Below, piece by piece: positions 1 to 7,488 of a stretch of 64,000 nucleotides of DNA. The DNA lies in contig NZ_JAXCIL010000002.1 in assembly GCF_034387475.1 (NCBI RefSeq), positions 1,116,001 through 1,180,000 of the forward strand. Direction: 5' to 3'. This stretch comes from Pseudomonas sp. Teo4 (GTDB taxonomy: Bacteria; Pseudomonadota; Gammaproteobacteria; Pseudomonadales; Pseudomonadaceae). Each line of letters opens with the position of its first letter. The stretch's first letter is position 1. The notes under the pieces were generated by a model that was not told the origin of the DNA, made no database searches, and saw only the letters and a program-made list of their open reading frames with translations. Made by a program: the position numbers and the translations under genes.

Positions 1-380
1 AGCGATCTCTTCTCGACTAATTCATCACCACGCCGCTGCAGCGAACGGATACGAGCGAGCAGCTCTGGGAATTCAAAGGGTTTGACAAGGTAGTCGTCAG
101 CGCCGCCATCCAAGCCTTTGAGCTTGTCGTTGATGCGACCGCGGGCGGTTAGCATGATGATGCGGACCCGGCTGGTTTTCCTGATGGTTTCCAAAAGGTC
201 CCAACCGTCGATGCCTGGAAGGTTGACGTCCAGCAGAACCAATGAATAGACGTTAGTATTGAACAAGTGCAGGGCGTCGACACCATTGTGCACGATATCT
301 ACGACATACCCGCTTTCGGATAAGCCCTGCTGAAGATATTCGGCAGTTTTAATTTCGTCTTCCACAACTAGAACGCGCAT
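1..380 (-). CDS. Heavy-metal response regulator, CopR/CzcR/CusR type (partial)
   Basis: Minus-strand reading from ATG 380 gives an OmpR-family receiver domain. It opens MRVLVVEDEIKTAEYLQQG, has the acidic pocket VVEDE, the phospho-acceptor Asp in LLDVNLPGIDGWDLL, the conserved Thr in IIMLTARG and the Lys in DYLVKPFEFPELLARIRSL. The window edge cuts it after about 126 codons, so the C-terminal winged-helix domain is not visible. The wording matches the copper/zinc/cadmium regulators of Pseudomonas (family knowledge). The metal genes to its right (czcD, zinc-ribbon, ars) fit that role. The partner histidine kinase, if present, lies outside the window. Which metal it senses cannot be told from the receiver alone. 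Confidence 0.85.
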   Translation of the reverse strand, partial: MRVLVVEDEIKTAEYLQQGLSESGYVVDIVHNGVDALHLFNTNVYSLVLLDVNLPGIDGWDLLETIRKTSRVRIIMLTARGRINDKLKGLDGGADDYLVKPFEFPELLARIRSLQRRGDELVEKRS

Positions 381-556
381 AACTTATCTCAAGGTGTGAG
401 GAAGGATTTGGCCTAATCCGTCAAGACTATGGTTGCAGGCAGTTTGAAGGTTCGGCTGATATGCATGGCATCTGGAAGTCGCTACCTCTATCCATACGCC
501 GGGGTCACCTGAGGACGCTTGAATCTTAACGCGAAGACGCTGGCCGCGGCGAAATC

Positions 557-575
557 CTACAAATTTGTAATGTAG
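557..575. promoter_or_regulatory. Probable CopR/CzcR-type operator
   Basis: CTACAAATTTGTAATGTAG contains the 10-bp perfect palindrome ACAAATTTGT and overlapping TACA/TGTA halves. It lies about 180 bp upstream of the response-regulator start. Heavy-metal OmpR-type regulators of this family bind TTACA/TGTAA-like dyads, so autoregulation is plausible (inference). Confidence 0.4.
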
Positions 576-856
576 CCGCAAGATTGCTGACAGTCATGAC
601 GGCTCTCCCTAGTGAGCTTAGCGGATTCTGTGGCCTTCAGCGGTTTGCAGCCTTCACGCCTGACAAGCGAATTCGGCCGAGAGGGGTGGTGTTTCTGCCA
701 AGCTGCTCTGCTTTGTGGCGTTTAATCCTTCAAGCTCAAGCTCAAGCTACGAGTGATGACAAGCCACCGATCATTCTACCCATTGAAACGGGCTTCAACC
801 GGCGATCATGCTTGGCTTTTCATCTTACTTGAGCAAGGATAATTACTTTACAAACT

Positions 857-877
857 ATTACATGTCCAAATTGTAAT
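857..877. promoter_or_regulatory. Second ATTACA-N9-TGTAAT dyad
   Basis: ATTACA and TGTAAT are separated by nine bases. It lies about 210 bp upstream of the DUF2790 pseudogene. Its similarity to the site at 557-575 suggests the same regulator serves both directions (inference). Confidence 0.4.
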
Positions 878-1005
878 TTCACAATCATCTTATCGTTAGC
901 CGCTTTTGCTAGTTTAACAACAGCACACAGGCAGCGCTGCTTTGGGCCAGTCTCATCTGAAGCAGCATGGCGGGAGTAACGGAACCCTGCTCACGCCAAT
1001 GCATT

Positions 1006-1070
1006 CACCTTGGAACCATACGCTCCTTTGGTAAGGTGGATTTTAGCGCCCCGCCATGGGCGCTTTTTTA
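1006..1070 (+). terminator. Hairpin followed by a Rho-independent terminator in a leader
   Basis: A first hairpin at 1006-1038 pairs CACCTT with AAGGTG, with an inner ACCA/TGGT pairing. A second at 1045-1064 pairs AGCGCCC with GGGCGCT around CGCCAT and runs into TTTTTT. The terminator ends 15 bases before the DUF2790 ATG. It could be an attenuator for that gene or could end an unrecognised short transcript. Confidence 0.6.
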
Positions 1071-1084
1071 TTAATGGACTTCTC

Positions 1085-1398
1085 ATGAAAGCAACTATAT
1101 CGGCTATTGCTGCGTTCATGCTTTCTCTGCACTGTCGAAAAATGCCCAAAGTAGCGTTCAGATCAACGACGATCTTTAGCAGTCTGCCAGAAAGGCCAGA
1201 AAGGCTACAGAACGCTATGCTCAGAGCGTGAAGAAACCCATTCCCGAGCTTGAAGACTACGCTTACGGTATGGATTTGGACGCTGGCAAGCTGGTGTATG
1301 TCTCGCCTAGCGTTCGGTACTGCGGGAATGTGAGAAGCATGATGACTTACGAGGACTCCAAGGGCGAACTGCACATGGTTCGCTACCTCGTAAGGTGA
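1085..1398 (+). pseudogene. DUF2790-family small secreted protein, frameshifted and with an internal stop
   Basis: A signal-peptide start (MKATISAIAAF) is open from ATG 1085. The mature DUF2790-like part, with YAYGMDLDAGKLVYVSP, a Cys, then MMTYEDSKGE and HMVRYLVR, is in another frame ending at TGA 1398. In that frame the upstream segment (ALSKNAQSSVQINDDL) meets a TAG at 1177. So at least a one-base shift near 1117-1128 and one nonsense codon separate the parts. DUF2790 proteins are short, periplasmic and often copper-induced in Pseudomonas (family knowledge). The gene is probably dead, unless the sequence contains errors. Confidence 0.65.
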
Positions 1399-1446
1399 GT
1401 GCATCAACAACCGGTAAGCGGACACCGAGTGCTTTCTGCACCCGGG

Positions 1447-1797
1447 TTATAGCAACTCGATGCCAAATCGCCTCAGGAGCAGGGCAAATCCTCCGAAGCT
1501 TGCCATAGTGATGAGGATGCTGGTGATAAGTGTCGGCCAGAAGCCCAACTTGGGCAGCAGTGCCGGAAATGCGATAAACATCGGCAGCGTTGGAATCACA
1601 TACCAGAACGTGTACCAGGCATGATTGGAAATTTTCTCCATGCTTTGGTTGTCCAAGTAAAGCCAGATGAGCGTCAAGACGGTGACCAATGGCAGGGCGG
1701 CAACCAAGCCGCCCAGCTTGTCACTGCGCTTTGCCAGCTCAGACACGAGAACCACTATTGCGGCAGTGACCAAGTACTTCGTGATGATCCAAGACAT
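1447..1797 (-). CDS. DUF3147-family inner-membrane protein
   Basis: This is a 116-residue protein from ATG 1797 (MSWIITKYLVTAAIVVLVSE). It has four hydrophobic stretches, including residues about 5-21, 28-46 and 60-83, and a C-terminal helix pair ending GGFALLLRRFGIELL. Size and pattern fit DUF3147, a small membrane family of unknown function. An in-frame upstream extension lacks membrane character, so I use the internal ATG. It lies downstream of czcD on the same strand, with about 157 bp between them, and may be co-transcribed. A role in metal handling is only suggested by position. Confidence 0.7.
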   Translation of the reverse strand: MSWIITKYLVTAAIVVLVSELAKRSDKLGGLVAALPLVTVLTLIWLYLDNQSMEKISNHAWYTFWYVIPTLPMFIAFPALLPKLGFWPTLITSILITMASFGGFALLLRRFGIELL

Positions 1798-1954
1798 CGC
1801 TGAACCTACTTGAGCTAGTGGAATGGATCTGCCGGGATCATTCACCAGGCACTCATGAAGTGCTTCTGCTGTCGCCAATCCATCCTTACCTCATCCTCGA
1901 CCACACTACCCCCGACGTTGAAGGCGGTGTGTTGATCAGGTGTCTACCGGCCGA

Positions 1955-2860
1955 TCAATGCGACGGCGAAGGGACGTTCTCGTGGAAAGCTGCGCGCTCG
2001 ATCTGAATGGTGCAGTGATGGATTTCGAACGCGTCGCTGACTGCATCCACGACGGCCGCTAGCACAGCATCTCCATCTGCTGCGTCTCGGACGACCACGT
2101 GCGACGTCATCACGTTGCTTCCGCTGCTGACGGCCCAAACGTGCAAGTCATGGACATCCGTGACGCCGTCGACCTTGAGGATCGTGGCCTCGATTGCCGC
2201 CACGTTGAGTCCCCGGGGTACACCTTCCATAAGAATTCCCAAGCTCTCTCGAAGCAATTGCCAAGTCCGCGGCAATACCCAAAGGCCGATCGCTACGGCG
2301 ACAACCGTGTCGACCCAGGTCCAGCCGGTAAAGCGGATAATGAGGGCGGCGATGATCACACCCAACGATCCGAGCATGTCGCTCCAGACTTCGAGGTAGG
2401 CGCCTTTGACGTTGAGGCTCTCGTTGCTGGCAGATGCCAGCAGTCGCATTGAAATCAGGTTGATGATCAGGCCGGCAATCGCGATCCACATCATTGTCCC
2501 GGTGGCGATCTCCGCTGGCATGAAGAAGCGCTGGTAGGCCTCGTACAAGATGTACATCGCCACCAGGAAGAGCAGCACGGCGTTGAACGTGGAGGCTAGG
2601 ATCTCCAACCGCGCATAGCCAAAGGTTCTTTTCTGATCCGCCGGCCGCTTGGCGATCTGAAGCGCAATCAACGAAATTGCCAAAGCGGCTGTGTCGGTGA
2701 ACATGTGAGACGCATCCGACAGCAACGCCAGGCTGCCGGTAATCCATGCGCCGATCACTTCAGCGATCATGAAACTACCGGTCAGGACCAATGCCATGAC
2801 TAGTTTCTTCTGATGCCCCTCACGAACCGCGGCGCTGCTATGATCATGATTCGATCCCAC
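1955..2860 (-). CDS. czcD: Cation diffusion facilitator CzcD (Zn/Cd/Co efflux)
   Basis: This 301-residue CDF transporter exports divalent cations such as zinc, cadmium and cobalt in exchange for protons across the inner membrane. The N-terminus carries SNHDHSS. Six membrane helices run from about residue 20 to 200. The metal site in helix 2 is SLALLSDASHMFTD and in helix 5 EVWSDMLGSLG. The cytoplasmic domain (about 205-301) includes DVHDLHVWAVSSG and EIHHCTIQIE. Length and motifs match CzcD. The His-rich zinc-ribbon gene is just upstream on the same strand. Confidence 0.93.
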   Translation of the reverse strand: MGSNHDHSSAAVREGHQKKLVMALVLTGSFMIAEVIGAWITGSLALLSDASHMFTDTAALAISLIALQIAKRPADQKRTFGYARLEILASTFNAVLLFLVAMYILYEAYQRFFMPAEIATGTMMWIAIAGLIINLISMRLLASASNESLNVKGAYLEVWSDMLGSLGVIIAALIIRFTGWTWVDTVVAVAIGLWVLPRTWQLLRESLGILMEGVPRGLNVAAIEATILKVDGVTDVHDLHVWAVSSGSNVMTSHVVVRDAADGDAVLAAVVDAVSDAFEIHHCTIQIERAAFHENVPSPSH

Positions 2861-2915
2861 GTATTTCTCCTTCCACAGGGTGGTGGTTGCGTTGGATTTC
2901 CAGTGTGGCCAAGCG

Positions 2916-3263
2916 CTAAGGGGTTGCCTGGCCGCACTGGCTGCAGAATTTTGCTCCTGCTGTCAGGGACGAGCCGCAGGCCGTGCAATCACTCGATAGT
3001 GGTGTTCCGCAGTTTAGACAAAAGCGTGCAGACGGGGCGTTCGCGGTCCGGCAGTGCCTGCAAGTCTGCAGATCTTTGACTGGGGCTTGAGCTATTGCGC
3101 GCCCACCCCCAATCACCTGGTCATTACCGTCGCAGGTTTGCTGCTGCTCATAACGACCATGCCGGTCATGTCGATCACTCCCGTGCCCACTACCGTGGTG
3201 CTTGCCACCGCCGTGGGTTCCGCGGCCGTGGTGGCCCCCCAGTAAATTTTTGAGAAAACTCAT
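2916..3263 (-). CDS. His-rich double zinc-ribbon protein
   Basis: This is a 115-residue protein from ATG 3263. Residues about 11-38 are rich in His and Gly (GGHHGRGTHGGGKHHGSGH and more). Residues about 67-113 hold paired CxxC knuckles: CRHC, then CLNC; CTAC, then CSQC, the pattern of zinc-ribbon domains. No signal peptide or membrane segment is seen. It lies 55 bp upstream of czcD and probably heads that transcript. A cytoplasmic zinc-binding or buffering role is likely, but no characterised homologue is recognised. Confidence 0.7.
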   Translation of the reverse strand: MSFLKNLLGGHHGRGTHGGGKHHGSGHGSDRHDRHGRYEQQQTCDGNDQVIGGGRAIAQAPVKDLQTCRHCRTANAPSARFCLNCGTPLSSDCTACGSSLTAGAKFCSQCGQATP

Positions 3264-3747
3264 GGTATTCGTCCCTCATCGACAGGTGACATCAGCACGG
3301 GCAAAGGTGAAAGAAGTGTTCTGCTCGCTAGAATGACTTTTAAGTTAAAGTAAAGGTTCAAAATTAGCGTATGGCAAAACGTAGCTGGTTTGTTTGTGAG
3401 TTTTAATTTAATTAATCGGGCGGCATTAACCACCCAAAGAGTCAGACCTATCCATTTTTTATCATAGCCTGGGCAGTTCCAATCAAAAAAGTCATTATCG
3501 CGATCATGTCAGCATTGTAATCGCGAAGTCATCATGACGTTATCGTGTAGCGGAAATAATGCGCCTGGCGAGAGTTTATTTCTCATCAATCCCATGCCTC
3601 ACACATCTTAAGCGTCCTCAGGCTAAAGGGACCAAGGTCTCAGACCTTCTCTACGCCCTGATTCGCTATGTCTGTCGGAGGCTTGCCATTTAGCTCCCGG
3701 CTATTCATGACCAGCGCCATGGATGAGCAGCTTCTTAGAGTTTGATA
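3264..3747. other. AT-rich intergenic region between divergent metal and lipid A genes
   Basis: About 480 bases hold the divergent promoters for the zinc-ribbon/czcD group (left) and eptA (right). The stretch 3330-3450 is clearly AT-rich. I could not assign a metal-regulator box with confidence and saw no gene. Confidence 0.5.
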
Positions 3748-5442
3748 ATGACACCTTCTAAATCCATTCATACCCTGTTCAGTAAATGGATCCATGCTAT
3801 TCGCAATGTTAGACAGGAAGGCATCAGCACCAACTTACTCATCGCGCTAGTAACTTTCTGGTTATTGCTATTCGCGAACGCTGAGTTTTGGCGTGTGCTC
3901 TGGCGCCTGGCATTCAACACCGAGGAAGTAAACTGGCCGCTCGCCGCCAGCCTGCCAGTCGTGGTATTCGTTTGGGTGTTCACCGTACTTAGCTTGGGGT
4001 CATGGTCAAGATTCGCAAAACCTATGCTATGTCTAGTGCTGATCAGCGCGGCGTTAGCCAGCTACTTCATGAGTGCTTACGGAATTGTCATTGATTACAC
4101 GATGTTCACCAACGTCGTGGAGACCGACGTCAGTGAGGTATCTGAGCTACTGAACTGGAAACTTGGCCTTTGGGTGGCAATGGTAGGGGTATTGCCCGTC
4201 TACCTGATCTGTCTGGTGCCCCTGCGACGCAAGCCCTGGACCAACGCGTTGGGTAGCAGACTCATCGTCCTGGCGCTCGCACTGGTAGCCCTTGCTGGTA
4301 TCGTGCTGAGCCAGTACCAATCTTATGCCTCCCTCCTACGCAACAACCGGGAGATCCGGCTCATTCTGGTTCCCACCAATTTGTTTGCTGCCGGTCATGG
4401 TTACCTGAAACGCAAGCTGGCCACACCGAAAGCGCTGACCTCCATCGGTACCGACGCCGTGGTGACCAGGCAGGGAGCGGCTCGTAAACCCAAGCTGCTG
4501 GTACTGGCAGTCGGGGAGACCGCACGTTCCGCCAACTTCTCCCTGAATGGCTACTCCCGCGATACCAATCCTGAGCTGGAAAAGCGCAATGTCATCAGCT
4601 TCTCGAATGTGAGTTCTTGCGGCACCGCCACCGCGGTTTCGCTGCCATGCATGTTCTTGGACGTCGGTAGGGATGATTACAAGGACGGTTTGGCCAAGAG
4701 CCGCGAAGGGCTGCTCGATGTGCTTCAGCGCGCAGGCATCAGTATCATGTGGGCTGATAACAATTCGGGCTGCAAAGGGGTCTGTGATCGGGTGCCAAAC
4801 CACAAGGCTACCCAACACGCAGATGCTCAGCTGTGCAGTAGCGACGAGTGCAAGGACGGTGTATTGCTCTCTGAGATGGAGGGCTTCATCAAGCGTCAGG
4901 AAGGCGATGCAGTCCTGGTGCTCCACTACAAGGGTAGTCACGGCCCGGCCTACTACAAGCGCTACCCCACGCAGTTCGAGAAATTCGGGCCGGTTTGCGA
5001 GACCAATGAGCTCGACAAATGTGAGCAGCAGGAAGTGATCAATGCCTATGACAATTCGATCCTCTACACCGACTACGTCACGGCTGGGCTGATCGATATT
5101 CTGGCCGCGAACAGCAAATTCGACACTGCGCTGATGTACGTTTCGGACCACGGGGAGTCACTGGGAGAGGGTGGTCTTTACCTGCATGGGCTGCCCTATG
5201 CGATGGCCCCAGATGAGCAAACCAAGGTGCCATTGGTGCTCTGGATGTCTGATTCTCTCGCGAAAAGCGAACGCCTCAATGTGGGCTGCTTGAAAGCACA
5301 GACGAGCTCGCCACTGAGCCACGACAACCTGTTCCACACCGTACTCGGGATGATGAACGTCCAGACATCCTCGTATCGCTCAGCTCTTGATTTTACTGCC
5401 CCTTGCAAGACTTTGACCGGAAGCACCTACTCAGGCCTCTAA
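3748..5442 (+). CDS. eptA: Lipid A phosphoethanolamine transferase
   Basis: This inner-membrane enzyme transfers phosphoethanolamine from phosphatidylethanolamine to lipid A, lowering surface charge. It is 564 residues from ATG 3748; an in-frame TTG two codons upstream is less likely. Five N-terminal helices (about residues 24-215) precede the periplasmic sulfatase-like domain. That domain has the nucleophile region VGETARSANFSLNGYSRDTNP, SSCGTATAVSLPCMF, HYKGSHGPAYYKRYP and the metal-binding SDHGESLGEGGLYLHGLPY. Cysteine pairs fit the disulfides of this family. It lies beside metal genes; regulation by a metal-responsive two-component system is possible but not shown. Confidence 0.9.
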   Translation: MTPSKSIHTLFSKWIHAIRNVRQEGISTNLLIALVTFWLLLFANAEFWRVLWRLAFNTEEVNWPLAASLPVVVFVWVFTVLSLGSWSRFAKPMLCLVLISAALASYFMSAYGIVIDYTMFTNVVETDVSEVSELLNWKLGLWVAMVGVLPVYLICLVPLRRKPWTNALGSRLIVLALALVALAGIVLSQYQSYASLLRNNREIRLILVPTNLFAAGHGYLKRKLATPKALTSIGTDAVVTRQGAARKPKLLVLAVGETARSANFSLNGYSRDTNPELEKRNVISFSNVSSCGTATAVSLPCMFLDVGRDDYKDGLAKSREGLLDVLQRAGISIMWADNNSGCKGVCDRVPNHKATQHADAQLCSSDECKDGVLLSEMEGFIKRQEGDAVLVLHYKGSHGPAYYKRYPTQFEKFGPVCETNELDKCEQQEVINAYDNSILYTDYVTAGLIDILAANSKFDTALMYVSDHGESLGEGGLYLHGLPYAMAPDEQTKVPLVLWMSDSLAKSERLNVGCLKAQTSSPLSHDNLFHTVLGMMNVQTSSYRSALDFTAPCKTLTGSTYSGL

Positions 5443-5565
5443 TGCTGCAACGGGCTGAACACGTGAGGTCGATAGCGATTCCACATCGAGCTGCTTTGAC
5501 AGCAGCCAGAAGCTCGACTAACTACATAGCAGTACTCAACAACCCAAGCGGAAAAGGAAATTTGC

Positions 5566-5694
5566 ATGAGCATCAAGCCAGGCCCTAAACGCACCAACGA
5601 AGATGGCACTCCGGACAAGAGGCAGCGGGTCACGCCTGAGAAGCAGAAGGATCACCCAGACCTGAAACCCCACAAGCATAAAAAGGGGGAGTAG
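5566..5694 (+). CDS. Small very basic hydrophilic protein (42 aa)
   Basis: ATG 5566 opens 42 codons ending at TAG 5694. A GGAAA site sits seven bases upstream and a strong terminator follows at once. The protein starts MSIKPGPKRTNEDGTPDKR and ends in a Lys/His-rich tail (KPHKHKKGE). It has no hydrophobic segment and is probably disordered. A clean start, ribosome site and terminator argue for a real gene. I do not recognise its function. Confidence 0.55.
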   Translation: MSIKPGPKRTNEDGTPDKRQRVTPEKQKDHPDLKPHKHKKGE

Positions 5695-5700
5695 GGCAGA

Positions 5701-5729
5701 AAAGCAGCTCTTCGGAGCTGCTTTTTTAT
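5701..5729 (+). terminator. Rho-independent terminator
   Basis: AAAAGCAGCTC pairs with GAGCTGCTTTT around a TTCG tetraloop and is followed by T residues. It ends the 42-aa gene and borders the break point of the truncated flavoprotein on the other strand. Confidence 0.9.
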
Positions 5730-5730
5730 C

Positions 5731-6194
5731 TGCAGACAGTGTCCTGAAAAGCTCTCTAGCCCAGGAATGTCAGGCATGAAAGGACGGCTGAAGCCACCTG
5801 ATGCCACTACCACAGCACGCGTAGTGAAATTCGCTCCGTTGGCGGTGCGAACCTCAAATGCCTTGCCCTTCTGTACGACCGCCACCACTCGGGTACCGCC
5901 CTGAAAAGGGAGCTGAAACTCGGCGGCGTATGCCTCCAGGTACTGCACCACTTCATTTCGCACCGGGTAGTCCTTGGGATCGCCAAGAAACGCTCGCCCC
6001 GGCAGCGCTGAGTACTCCGATGGTGAGAACAACTGCAAGCTTTCGTAGTAGTTACGCCAGTTACCGCCCGGGGATGTCTGCTCATCCAAGATGAGGTAAT
6101 CCAAGCCGTGCTGCTGTAAATGCCAGCCAGTCGCCAAACCTGCTTGCCCACCACCGATAACGACCACATCCAGAACGCGATCCAACTCATTCAT
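5731..6194 (-). pseudogene. 5' fragment of an ArsO-like flavin monooxygenase
   Basis: From ATG 6194 the frame reads MNELDRVLDVVVIGGGQAG, a Rossmann FAD motif, then ILDEQTSPGGNWRNYYESLQLFSP and VVVASGGFSRPFMPDIPGLESFSGH. It parallels the intact ArsO at 12578-13654 for about 150 residues. The similarity stops at FSGHCLQ, just where the terminator of the 42-aa gene begins. The NADPH-binding and C-terminal halves are missing. A recombination event has fused the fragment to unrelated DNA. No Shine-Dalgarno is seen: an ArsR-like operator abuts the start codon. It is very unlikely to be functional. Confidence 0.85.
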
Positions 6195-6214
6195 ATATGC
6201 GCACTCATGCATAT
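6195..6214. promoter_or_regulatory. ArsR-like operator ATATGC-N8-GCATAT
   Basis: This perfect 6-bp inverted repeat with an 8-bp spacer lies directly before the flavoprotein-fragment start. The same half-site spacing recurs at 6587-6606 upstream of arsR, which points to a shared ArsR-family repressor (inference). Confidence 0.5.
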
Positions 6215-6236
6215 TTAAAGGCAAAAAAAGGCCGGA

Positions 6237-6575
6237 CTACGGACAGCAGATCGATACTAGACCTTTGGTTCGCTGGAGCAGGCCCTCCAGTCGCTCGACG
6301 ATCGACCCACCATTTACTTCATAGAACACCTGCCGACCCACCTTGGTGGCCTTCACGATCTTGGCGTCATGCAATACCTGCAGGTGCCTGGAGATCACCG
6401 AGCGCTCCTGTGGCAGCTCTTTGGCGATTTCGCCGACATCCGCCCGGCCGAGCAAAAGTACGCGCTTGAAAACCGCGACTCTGGAAGGCTCGCAAAGCGC
6501 TTTGAAGAAGGTCTCGTCTAGCGACTCGATGGCGGCTTCGATGGCTTGAGCACGGAGATTTTGGTTGGTCGTCAT
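6237..6575 (-). CDS. arsR: ArsR-family repressor (C-terminal cysteine type)
   Basis: This 112-residue winged-helix repressor starts at ATG 6575 (MTTNQNLRAQAIEAAIESL). The core FKALCEPSRVAVFKRVLLLG, the recognition region LPQERSVISRHLQVLHDAKI and the wing KATKVGRQVFYEVNG are typical of the SmtB/ArsR family. It lacks the ELCVCEL arsenite site of classical ArsR; its cysteines are in CEPSR and a C-terminal CCP. Arsenic sensing by those cysteines is therefore an inference. It is divergent from the ars operon and is followed on its strand by the broken flavoprotein gene. Confidence 0.85.
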   Translation of the reverse strand: MTTNQNLRAQAIEAAIESLDETFFKALCEPSRVAVFKRVLLLGRADVGEIAKELPQERSVISRHLQVLHDAKIVKATKVGRQVFYEVNGGSIVERLEGLLQRTKGLVSICCP

Positions 6576-6586
6576 GCAGCCAATAT

Positions 6587-6606
6587 ATGTGCATGAACGC
6601 GCACAT
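6587..6606. promoter_or_regulatory. ArsR-like operator ATGTGC-N8-GCACAT
   Basis: This perfect inverted repeat of six bases with an 8-bp spacer lies 12 bp upstream of the minus-strand arsR start. It has the same architecture as 6195-6214. It probably mediates autoregulation. Confidence 0.5.
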
Positions 6607-6639
6607 GTAAAGCCACCCATCATCGAGGGGTTGCGACAC

Positions 6640-6671
6640 ATTCGAAAAAGCGTATATTCGAAAAACCATAT
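6640..6671 (+). promoter_or_regulatory. Tandem 16-bp repeat in the ars operon promoter
   Basis: ATTCGAAAAAGCGTAT is followed at once by ATTCGAAAAACCATAT, with 14 of 16 bases the same. The junction also creates GTATAT-N10-ATATAC. It lies 20-50 bp before the first arsC, where an ArsR repressor of the operon would bind (inference). Confidence 0.5.
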
Positions 6672-6690
6672 ACACTCAGGGTACCAAGTG

Positions 6691-7104
6691 ATGACTGGCA
6701 AGACCCGCGTTCTGTTTGTTTGCACCGCAAACGCCGCTCGCTCCCAGCTCGCCGAAGCTTTGCTCCGGCACACAGACCCTGTGCATTTCGAAGCTTTTAG
6801 CGCAGGTACCCAGCCTGGCCAAGTCGATCCGCGCACCTATGACGCCCTCGAATATCTCGATATCGATACCAAGGCTCTACGCAGCAAGTCCATCGACGAG
6901 TTTGCAGGGGAACGGTTCGACTACTTGATTACGCTCTGCGACAAGGCAGCCCATGAGTGCCTTACTTTGCCTGCCCTCGGCGAGGTTCTGGCGTGGAACT
7001 TCGAAGACCCTGTTACCAGTGACCAACACGATGCCTTCCGACGCACGCTTCACGAGATTCATGAGCGCATCAAAATGTTCGTCCTCGTGAAAACTAAACA
7101 CTGA
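6691..7104 (+). CDS. arsC: Arsenate reductase, low-molecular-weight phosphatase type
   Basis: This 137-residue protein would reduce arsenate to arsenite in the cytoplasm. The P-loop VLFVCTANAARSQLAEALLR matches the CX5R(S) signature, and the loop ITLCDKAAHECLTLP carries the further cysteines used by the thioredoxin-coupled type. Asp in NFEDPVTSD is the general acid of this fold. ATG 6691 is used; GTG 6688 is in frame. It is the first gene of the ars operon, 8 bp before the second arsR. It is shorter than and divergent from the arsC at 7489-7959, so the two are not recent duplicates. Confidence 0.88.
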   Translation: MTGKTRVLFVCTANAARSQLAEALLRHTDPVHFEAFSAGTQPGQVDPRTYDALEYLDIDTKALRSKSIDEFAGERFDYLITLCDKAAHECLTLPALGEVLAWNFEDPVTSDQHDAFRRTLHEIHERIKMFVLVKTKH

Positions 7105-7112
7105 GAATTGCT

Positions 7113-7469
7113 ATGACTGACTCGCTGACACCTACCAAGGTTTTCAAATGCCTCGCCGACGAGAACCGCATTCGGATGATGCTGCTGATCGCTCGCGAGG
7201 AAGAACTCTGCGTCTGTGAACTGACCTGCGCGCTGGAAGAAAGCCAGCCCAAGGTTTCCCGCCACCTGGCGCAACTGCGCACGTGTGACCTGCTGGAAGA
7301 CCGGCGTCAGGGCCAGTGGGTTTATTACCGCCTGCATCCATCGCTTCCCGGCTGGGTACGTGAGGTCCTGGCGACGACGCTGGAGGCCAACCGCGAATGG
7401 CTGAGTGCTAGCACTAAACGACTGGACACAATGGGTGACCGCCCTCAACGCGTCGCCTCCTGCTGCTGA
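7113..7469 (+). CDS. arsR: Classical ArsR arsenite-responsive repressor
   Basis: This 118-residue SmtB/ArsR repressor carries the arsenite site ELCVCELTCALEESQPKVSR in the recognition helix, so As(III) binding would release DNA. The DNA-binding helix SQPKVSRHLAQLRTCDLLEDR and wing RQGQWVYYRLHP are intact. A C-terminal CC is also present. It is inside the operon, between two arsC genes, and probably represses the promoter upstream of 6691. Confidence 0.94.
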   Translation: MTDSLTPTKVFKCLADENRIRMMLLIAREEELCVCELTCALEESQPKVSRHLAQLRTCDLLEDRRQGQWVYYRLHPSLPGWVREVLATTLEANREWLSASTKRLDTMGDRPQRVASCC

Positions 7470-7488
7470 TCATTGCCGAGAAAAACCG

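Larger units (their letters stand above)
381..1084. other. Intergenic region with two metal-regulator-like boxes and leader hairpins
   Basis: I see no convincing gene in these 700 bases. The region holds two TTACA/TGTAA-type dyads (557-575 and 857-877), several hairpins and a terminator just before the DUF2790 pseudogene. Short open frames on both strands have no family resemblance or good ribosome site. Confidence 0.5.

Noticed and set aside
584-832. An 82-codon plus-strand frame right of the response regulator
   Set aside because: Alternative start, no ribosome site, no homology pattern, and it includes a simple CAAGCT repeat.
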